64,000 nt of DNA from Sphingobacterium daejeonense (lineage in GTDB: Bacteria; Bacteroidota; Bacteroidia; Sphingobacteriales; Sphingobacteriaceae). The translations under genes were made by a program, and so were the position numbers. This document shows, in pieces, positions 57,835 to 64,000 of this stretch (position 1 is its first letter; every line of letters begins with the position of its first letter). The notes beneath the pieces are model-generated. The model worked only from the letters and a program-made list of their open reading frames with translations. It was not told where the DNA came from and did not search any database. The stretch covers positions 4,030,001 to 4,094,000 of the forward strand of contig NZ_LR590470.1 in the NCBI RefSeq assembly GCF_901472535.1, read 5' to 3'.

Positions 57835-59413
57835 ATGTTTGGTACACGTACGTCCGCTTTTTTGAAATTATCAAAAAGGGACTTAAAATATGATTTCCCT
57901 TCTAGTATTGTAGTATTCTTAGTGGCATTGCCATTATGTTTGGGGATTGCAATGGCGTCGGGAGCGCCTTTGTTTGCAGGTATTTTAACTGGTATAATTG
58001 GTGGTATTGTAGTTGCCTCAATTTCAGGTTCTCCATTATCAGTTAGTGGTCCTGCTGCAGGATTGACTGTTATTGTCTTAGGGGCAATTGAGAAGTTAGG
58101 AGCATATGAGACCTTTATTTTGGCTGTTCTCATTGCTGGAGCGATCCAATTGATTTTAGGAATTATCAAAGCCGGTATGATTGGGAATTACTTTCCATCT
58201 GCTGTTATTTTGGGTATGCTTGCTGCGATTGGTATTACGATTATCTTAAAGCAAATTCCATTAGCTTTCGGTTTATCAGAAACTAATGCATTTGATTTTG
58301 AGAATGGAGGAATTGCTGCATTTACGAATACCGTTCTTTCCAGTGTAAATTGGGGAGCCACTATTATATGTTTCTTATCCTTGGCGATATTAATATTTTG
58401 GCCTAGCATCAAAAAATTAAATAAAGTTCCTGCACCACTGGTTGTTGTGTTATTAGGAGTTGGTTTAGGTTATGCATTTCAAGGAACGAACTTTGCATTA
58501 AGCGAGAGCCATTTTGTTAGCATTCCAGTTGTTTCCTCGATAGCTGAATTCCAGGGCTTGTTTATTTTTCCTGATTTCACGCAGATCTTCAATAAAGAGG
58601 TTTGGATTGTTGCTTTTACGATTGCTATTATTGCGAGTTTGGAGACTTTATTGAGTATTGAAGCGGTTGATAAGTTAGATCCATTAAAGCGTAACTCACC
58701 TACAAACCGTGAGCTTGTTGCTCAGGGTATTGGTAATATGACTAGTGGTTTCCTTGGAGGATTACCGATGACGTCCGTAATTGTTCGTTCATCGGCAAAT
58801 GCCAATGCAGGTGGTCGCACAAGACAATCCGCTATACTTCATGGTATTTGGTTATTGGTAGCCTTATTAGCTATTCCTAGCATTATCAATTTGATTCCAT
58901 TAGCAGGACTAGCGGCTATATTATTGCATACAGGATTTAAATTGGCAAAACCAGCTTTGTTCAAGCAAATGATGAAAAAAGGGTTGGATCAATTTATTCC
59001 ATTTGTAGTAACAGTTGTTGCGGTAGTATTTACAGATTTGTTAACTGGTGTTGGTATTGGTATTTTGGTTGCTACTTTTTACATTTTGCGTGCTAATATG
59101 CACAATGCTTACCATCTTAACATTAAGACTACGGATCAATCTGAGAGCGAAACTGCGGTTTTTCACGTTAGCTGAGGAGGTTACCTTTTTAAACAAGGCC
59201 CCTATTCAACAGAAGTTATACAATTTGCCAAAAAGCGTTAAGTCTATTATTATTGATGGTCAAAAAAGCAAGTTTATTGACAAGGACGTAATTGATGTAA
59301 TCAAGGATTTCGAGCAGAATGCGTTAAGCAAAGGTTTAGAAATCGAATTGAACGATGTTACTTATAAAAGAAAGAGCGTTCAAAAAAAACAAAAACTTAA
59401 AAAAGTAGTTTAA
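57835..59413 (+). pseudogene. SulP family anion (probable bicarbonate) transporter, single-base insertion
   Basis: Membrane transporter of the SLC26/SulP family. The first 415 residues give about 12-14 membrane helices with SIVVFLVALPLCLGIAMASGAP, SGPAAGLTV and IIASLETLLSIEAVDKLDP followed by GGLPMTSVIVRSSAN. At the T5 run 59159-59163 the frame breaks; with four Ts it continues ETAVFTLAEEVTFLNKAPIQ into a C-terminal STAS domain (SIIIDGQKSKFIDKDVIDVI) ending at 59413. Repaired length is 525 aa. It lies just upstream of a beta-carbonic anhydrase gene, the usual pairing for bicarbonate transport (DabA-independent BicA/SulP-CA type). Confidence 0.9.
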
Positions 59414-59485
59414 ATATTTTAAAATAATTGCAGAAACTTGTATGGTCTTATTGACGGCCATACTTTAAAAAATAAATCACATATA

Positions 59486-60134
59486 ATGGGAAATAAAGAA
59501 TTAGAAACAGGATTTAATCAGATTTAGCTGGAAATAAGGATTGGATGAACTTTGTTGAGAAAGATACAAGTGGTAGATTTCAACAATTAGCAAAGGGTCA
59601 AAGTCCGGAGATTTTATGGATTGGATGTGCAGACAGCCGTGTTCCTGCGAACGAATTGACTGGTAAGAAGCCTGGTGAAGTTTTTGTTCATCGTAATATT
59701 GCAAACATGTGTGTTCACTCAGATATGAGCATGTTAGCTGTATTGGATTATGCTGTAAATGTATTAAAGGTAAAACATATCATTGTTGCTGGTCATTATG
59801 GTTGTGGTGGTGTTGCTGCATCCTTAAGTTCACAACAATATGGTATTATTGATAACTGGTTATGCCATATCAAAGACGTATTACCGTCTTCATGCCTCTG
59901 AGATTGACTCGATTCAAGATCCAGAGGAAAGAACTAATAAACTGGTTTGAACTGAACGTAAAAGAGCAGGTTTTCAATTTAACTTCTACTTCCATTGTTC
60001 AGAACGCTTGGAAAAATGGTGCTGATTTAGCTATTCACGGAATGGTTATCAATATTGGAACTGGAGAATTGATCAACCTTGACACTACCTTTACGAACAA
60101 TGAAGGAATGGCAAAAGTATTCGCTTATAAATAA
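59486..60134 (+). pseudogene. beta-carbonic anhydrase, three single-base indels
   Basis: Zinc enzyme interconverting CO2 and bicarbonate. Motifs: ILWIGCADSRVPANELTG (zinc Cys48, Asp50, Arg52) and IIVAGHYGCGGVAA (zinc His and Cys), then the C-terminal VFNLTSTSIVQNAWKNGADL helix. Breaks: a T missing at 59523-59525 (repair gives GFNQILAGNKDWMNF), a T extra at 59881-59882 (repair gives KDVYRLHASEIDS) and a T extra at 59946-59948 (repair gives NKLVELNVKEQ). Repaired length is 215 aa, normal for the family. It is 72 bp downstream of the SulP gene and probably works with it. Confidence 0.9.
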
Positions 60135-60164
60135 ACTTATCCCATAGGATTATTTACCATAAAC

Positions 60165-60203
60165 AAAAAGCCGTTCAATTAAATTTAGCGGCTTATTTGT
60201 TTT
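60165..60203. terminator. probable bidirectional terminator
   Basis: Stem AAGCCG/CGGCTT with a 14-nt AT loop and A/T flanks between convergent genes; weaker than the others. Confidence 0.55.
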
Positions 60204-60215
60204 ATAGATGAATCT

Positions 60216-61444
60216 TTATTTCACAAATGTACCATCCAGATTGATTGCTTTTGCGAATGCTGTGGAGAACAAATCCGTCATCACTGCAAACTGTTCGCGA
60301 GTAACTTTGCTTTCAGAATTATATTCACCTTCAAATTTGAATTTTGTATTCCAGTCTTTTTTTATCTGTCTATCGACCTCATCACCCTTAAAGGAAATAA
60401 ATCTGATCAAGCTTATTAAATCTTTCCAAGTAAGGTCTTCATCACGATAATTATCTAAGAACCAAAGTTGGCTTCTTGTGTAAATATCATTAAGTACAGG
60501 TTTGATTTCTTCAAATCTTACTGCTGCATTTTTATCAAAAATATATTTATTGCCTTGTTCTTTACCTAAAAAGAAACCTGTGAGATAGCATTTGACGATT
60601 GCTTTAAAATGGCTGTCTTCGGCCCTTACATCTTGATAAGGGATTATTGCATTACTGAAGTTGATCAGTTCAGCCTGCAATTTTCTGACATCAATTTTGC
60701 TTGCATCAGTTTTAAAAAATGCAAGATATCCTGCTGTGACACCAAGAGCTTTTGAAAATGCGATTGTACCTGAGTCATTCTGTTTTTCATTCAGTAAATA
60801 TTTTCCTCTACCCAATCCAAAAAAGATTATCTTTTTGAGCTTTTAAGATGTCCTCCAGGAAAACTACTTTATTTATGCTATCTGTTGTATTTAATGTAGC
60901 GACAGTGGTTCTGCTAAGTGGTAGAGTCATCTCTTTAGCGAGGGTAAATTCTTCTTTTATTGGAGTTTCAAAATCCAGCGTACCCATTTTCACTAAATCT
61001 GAATTTTCAGTTGCATCAATTATAGCTATAACGTTGAATTTTTGATTATCTGAGAGTGTAACCTGCCAGCCTCTTTTTGTTTTATCTAACTTCTTAATCG
61101 TTCTGTTTTCAATTTCAGTTAATAATGGATTTACCGCGTCATTAACTTTATTGAAGCCAACTGTTCCTAATTCAAGTGCATCTATTGAGTCTGGGTCTTT
61201 GTTAAGGGAATCAGGTTTATGGTTATTTTTTAATGATTCAGCCCATTTATTTAAGTTAAATTGTGAATTGATGGGTTCATTATATACCGATACTGTTGGC
61301 ACATTGGATTGTGTTGCTTGCACTGCTGCGGTCCAAGCGACGGCATTTGAGCCATATATTAGCAATCTTGGTTTTTTCCTTTTTTTGTGCCAGAGCACCT
61401 AATGGAATTAACATGCAAAGGAGCATAAAGGCTCTCAAATTCAT
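60216..61444 (-). pseudogene. exported FAD-oxidoreductase-like protein, two single-base insertions
   Basis: From the ATG at 61444 a signal peptide (MNLRAFMLLCMLIPLGALAQ) is followed by an A7 run (T7 at 61380-61386) that breaks the frame; with six As it continues as KRKKPRLLIYGSNAVAWTAA. A second break at the A6 run 60819-60824 separates NLF from GLGRGKYLLNEKQ. Repaired, it is 408 aa. The N-terminal region resembles the FAD-dependent oxidoreductase domain PF12831 (VQATQSNVPTVSVYNE; IIDATENSDLVK), but the glycine-rich dinucleotide motif is poorly kept, so flavin binding is uncertain. Related proteins in Bacteroidota are exported and often labelled xanthan lyase-like. Confidence 0.7.
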
Positions 61445-61525
61445 AGTTCTCTAATTTTATATCGAAAATAAGCAAATTCAGGCATTTATCGTTCATGCAC
61501 TTATTCATAATATCGATGAAATAGC

Positions 61526-61533
61526 TAACTTTG
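61526..61533 (+). promoter_or_regulatory. promoter -7 box of glnS
   Basis: TAACTTTG matches TAnnTTTG and ends only 4 nt before the glnS ATG, predicting a leaderless transcript. Confidence 0.55.
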
Positions 61534-61537
61534 CTAC

Positions 61538-63211
61538 ATGTTAGAAGAAGAAAAATCATTGAATTTTATTGAAGAGATTATCGAAGAGGATCTTCGAGAG
61601 GGGAAGCATGATGGGCGTGTCCTCACCCGTTTCCCACCTGAGCCGAATGGCTATCTTCATATTGGGCATGCAAAGTCAATCTGTCTAAATTTTTCTTTAG
61701 CACAGCGTTATAATGGCAAGACTAATTTACGTTTTGACGACACCAACCCCGTAACTGAGGATGTTGAGTACGTAGATAGCATCAAGAAAGATATTCAATG
61801 GTTAGGATTCCAATGGGCTGATGAGCTTTATACTTCCGACTATTTTGACACTTTGTATGCTTTTGCTGTTGAACTGATTAAGAAGGACCTAGCATATGTT
61901 GATGACAGTAACTCGGAGGAAATTGCTGCTTCGAAGGGGAGTCCAACAGTACCTGGAGTACCTACAGTATATCGCAGCCGTAGTATCGAAGAGAACTTGA
62001 GACTATTCGAAGAAATGCGTGATGGAAAATATAAGGATGGCGAGAAAGTATTACGAGCTAAAATTGATCTTGCGAGTCCTAATATGCATATGCGCGATCC
62101 TATTTTATACCGTATCAAGCATGCACACCATCACCGTACGGGTGATAAGTGGTGTATATATCCTATGTATGATTTTGCACATGGCCAATCAGACTCCATT
62201 GAAAAAATCACACATTCAGTTTGTACATTGGAATTCATTCCACACAGGCCATTATATGATTGGTTAATTGATAGATTGGAGATTTTCCCATCCAAACAAT
62301 ATGAATTTGCGAGATTGAATCTTTCCTATACGGTTATGAGTAAGCGCAAGTTACTACAATTGGTAAATGAGAAGTTTGTTGAGAGCTGGGATGATCCACG
62401 TATGCCTACTATTTCAGGTTTGCGCAGAAGGGGTTATACTCCTGAAAGCATTCGTAATTTCTGTGAGCGCATTGGGATTCAGAAGCGTGAAAACATGATT
62501 GATGTTAGTTTATTGGAGTTCTGCATCCGTGAGGACCTCAATAAGACTGCATGGCGTAGGATGGCTGTATTGGATCCTATCAAATTAATTATCAATAATT
62601 ATCCGGACGGGAAAGTTGAAGAACTAAACGGTGAGAACAATCCTGAAGTTGAGGGAGGTGAAGGTAGCAGAGTGATTCCATTTTCGAAAGAATTATGGAT
62701 TGAGCGTGATGATTTCATGGAAGATGCGCCTAAGAAATTCTTCCGTTTAGGACCAGGTCTTTCTGTTCGTTTAAAACATGGATATATTGTTACGTGTACA
62801 GATTTCAAAAAGGATGAAAATGGAAATGTAACTGAGGTTTACTGTGACTATGTTCCAAATTCAAAATCTGGGGAGGATACATCTGGAATGAAAGTTAAGG
62901 GAACTATCCATTGGGTTTCCGTTCCTCATGCTAAAGAGGTTGAGGTTCGTTTATATGACCGTTTGTTCCAAGATGAAAATCCAGCTGCTGCTGAAGATTT
63001 CAAATCATCTATCAATCCAAACAGTTTGCACATTATCGAGAAAGCATATGCTGAACCTGATCTAGCAAATGCTGAAGTTGGAAAAGGGTATCAGTTTATT
63101 AGACTTGGATACTTTACGCTAGATGACAAACATTCAAATAACGAAAAGTTAGTTTTCAATAGAACAGTTACCTTAAAGGACTCTTGGGCAAAAGAGGCTA
63201 AAAAGGGATAA
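61538..63211 (+). CDS. glnS: glutamine--tRNA ligase
   Basis: 557-aa class I aminoacyl-tRNA synthetase charging tRNA-Gln. The HIGH motif is at 41-44 in PPEPNGYLHIGHAKS. It is followed by LRFDDTNPVTEDVEYVDSI and TGDKWCIYPMYDFAHGQSDS, the KMSKS-region counterpart VMSKRKL, and the GlnRS anticodon-binding beta-barrels (FFRLGPGLSVRLKHGYIV, then the region up to YFTLDDK). Length matches bacterial GlnRS. Its presence shows direct glutaminylation. It has its own promoter and terminator. Confidence 0.96.
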   Translation: MLEEEKSLNFIEEIIEEDLREGKHDGRVLTRFPPEPNGYLHIGHAKSICLNFSLAQRYNGKTNLRFDDTNPVTEDVEYVDSIKKDIQWLGFQWADELYTSDYFDTLYAFAVELIKKDLAYVDDSNSEEIAASKGSPTVPGVPTVYRSRSIEENLRLFEEMRDGKYKDGEKVLRAKIDLASPNMHMRDPILYRIKHAHHHRTGDKWCIYPMYDFAHGQSDSIEKITHSVCTLEFIPHRPLYDWLIDRLEIFPSKQYEFARLNLSYTVMSKRKLLQLVNEKFVESWDDPRMPTISGLRRRGYTPESIRNFCERIGIQKRENMIDVSLLEFCIREDLNKTAWRRMAVLDPIKLIINNYPDGKVEELNGENNPEVEGGEGSRVIPFSKELWIERDDFMEDAPKKFFRLGPGLSVRLKHGYIVTCTDFKKDENGNVTEVYCDYVPNSKSGEDTSGMKVKGTIHWVSVPHAKEVEVRLYDRLFQDENPAAAEDFKSSINPNSLHIIEKAYAEPDLANAEVGKGYQFIRLGYFTLDDKHSNNEKLVFNRTVTLKDSWAKEAKKG

Positions 63212-63222
63212 GAAAAAAAACG

Positions 63223-63248
63223 AAAAGGAGGCAATCGCCTCCTTTTTT
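63223..63248. terminator. glnS terminator (bidirectional)
   Basis: Stem AAAAGGAGGC/GCCTCCTTTT with a 4-nt loop, between glnS and the convergent DUF2723 gene. Confidence 0.9.
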
Positions 63249-64000
63249 ACATCCAAACTTCTTTATATTTTTTATCTAGCATTGTTGCTTCTGCTAATAA
63301 ATTAGCGTCACCCAATTCTTTTAAGGAAGGGATATACCTTTCTAATGACGCTATTCCCAATTCAACGGAAATTTGATCAAACCCCATTTTTGATTTTTTT
63401 GCAATTTCATATTGAAAGTCCAAATTTTCATTGATTGCTTTCAATTGTTTACTTGCCAATGATTTAGCTTTTTCTACCTCCTTAACTTTGACAAGAGTAT
63501 CCAACAATACCGAATTTGAATATACTTGTCTCATACTTTTGACCACTTTGGGTTGGAAGTCGTAGGCTTGTAAGGCCAAATCCTTTGCTTTGTCAAATTT
63601 ACCTTGCATCATTAAGGTTTGCATTCCATCCACGTATACATTTGGATATATCCAACCTTCATAATGAAAATTGGAATCCACATCAAAAATATTCTAAATG
63701 ATCTATTGAACTCCAATTAAATTTATTTATTGCATTTTCGTGAATCTTGTCTGAGTTTACTAATGTAGATCTATCTGAAGCTTGTCCCATATCTATTGGC
63801 ATTAATTTTTTCACCAAGCCTTCAGAGGCTAAATACTTGTCCATTCCCATCGATGTTGCCGATGCGGAAGATGAAATAAAATAAATTGGTCTTTCCCAAT
63901 TATTGTTCGTTAAAATCGACATTAAACTTAAATCCGCTCTAGAAACATAATTATTTTTTAATTCCCATTGCATATATTCTGGAATAAATTGTTGCCATTC
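63247..64000 (-). pseudogene. DUF2723 (GT117-type) membrane protein, C-terminal part, single-base insertion; runs off the window
   Basis: The upper frame (64000 to 63683) has SILTNNNWERPIYFISSSA and LVKKLMPIDMGQ, which mark the soluble C-terminal region of DUF2723 proteins; these are large membrane proteins of about 1000 aa assigned to the GT117 family. The frame breaks at the A5 run 63685-63689; with four bases it continues HLEYFDVDSNFHYEGWIYPN into a helical TPR-like tail ending at 63247. The membrane domain lies outside the window. Probably an outer-envelope glycan or lipoprotein-modifying protein; not shown here. Confidence 0.8.

Noticed and set aside
59437..59470. Terminator between the SulP and carbonic anhydrase genes
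   Set aside because: GTATGG and CCATAC can pair, but the stem is short, the loop long and the T run weak, so I do not call it; the two genes may be cotranscribed.

Overview
The window looks like chromosomal DNA of a Sphingobacteriaceae member of the Bacteroidota, probably Sphingobacterium or a close relative. The reasons are the low-GC genes, the near absence of Shine-Dalgarno sites, the many promoters of the Bacteroidota type (TTTG, about 19-20 bp, TAnnTTTG), and gene families typical of this group (DUF3127, DUF4197, DUF2723, GDYXXLXY proteins, His_kinase/LytTR pairs, YeiH, FadN-like beta-oxidation enzymes).

Layout. 1-4146 is a ribosomal RNA operon on the minus strand: 16S, tRNA-Ile, tRNA-Ala and the 5' three quarters of 23S, driven by two tandem promoters at 4427-4617. 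Behind it lies an odd 11-bp-periodic repeat tract (4958-5125). 5253-10817 has a DoxX-like membrane protein and lysine catabolism genes (glutaryl-CoA dehydrogenase, aminoadipate semialdehyde dehydrogenase, lysine 6-aminotransferase). 10901-11553 is a tandem array of 117-bp units built from opposed hairpins, followed by a NUDIX-like gene remnant. 11871-16460 is mutL, a rhomboid protease, a rhomboid pseudoprotease and a nuclease/phosphatase-fold protein. 16469-24576 holds a C-terminal processing protease, fumC, a lipoprotein, a TelA pair and a broken 505-aa gene. 24708-27774 is yiaA and a DUF2157-DUF4401-GDYXXLXY membrane operon. 28071-35742 has DUF3127, an RNA methyltransferase, an HD phosphohydrolase, three exported phosphodiester-cleaving enzymes, a DUF4197 lipoprotein, pepT and a nitroreductase. 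35780-40625 has an ECF sigma/anti-sigma pair, YeiH and two redox enzymes. 40735-47204 is a fatty-acid beta-oxidation operon under a MarR regulator, interrupted by a 23S-intervening-sequence (four-helix bundle) gene. 47456-57171 has a 2OG-Fe(II) oxygenase, a LytS/LytT two-component system, MmcQ, a thioredoxin-like protein, dnaK, a DUF2459 protein, a nucleotidyltransferase and a HerA-like ATPase. 57365-64000 has a small exported protein, a SulP transporter with beta-carbonic anhydrase, a FAD-oxidoreductase-like protein, glnS and the end of a DUF2723 protein.

Two themes cut across the window. First, twelve genes, several of them well conserved, are each interrupted by one to three single-base indels, mostly an extra base in a homopolymer run. 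About 17 such sites are visible and 10 of them lie after 54.9 kb. This points to sequence errors rather than decay, so most of these proteins are probably intact in the organism. Second, three dispersed repeat families occupy the intergenic spaces: GRGA-loop hairpins, GAGATGT-like heptad tracts, and the 11-bp tract. The heptad tracts lie in inverted orientation on either side of the four-helix-bundle gene inside the beta-oxidation operon.
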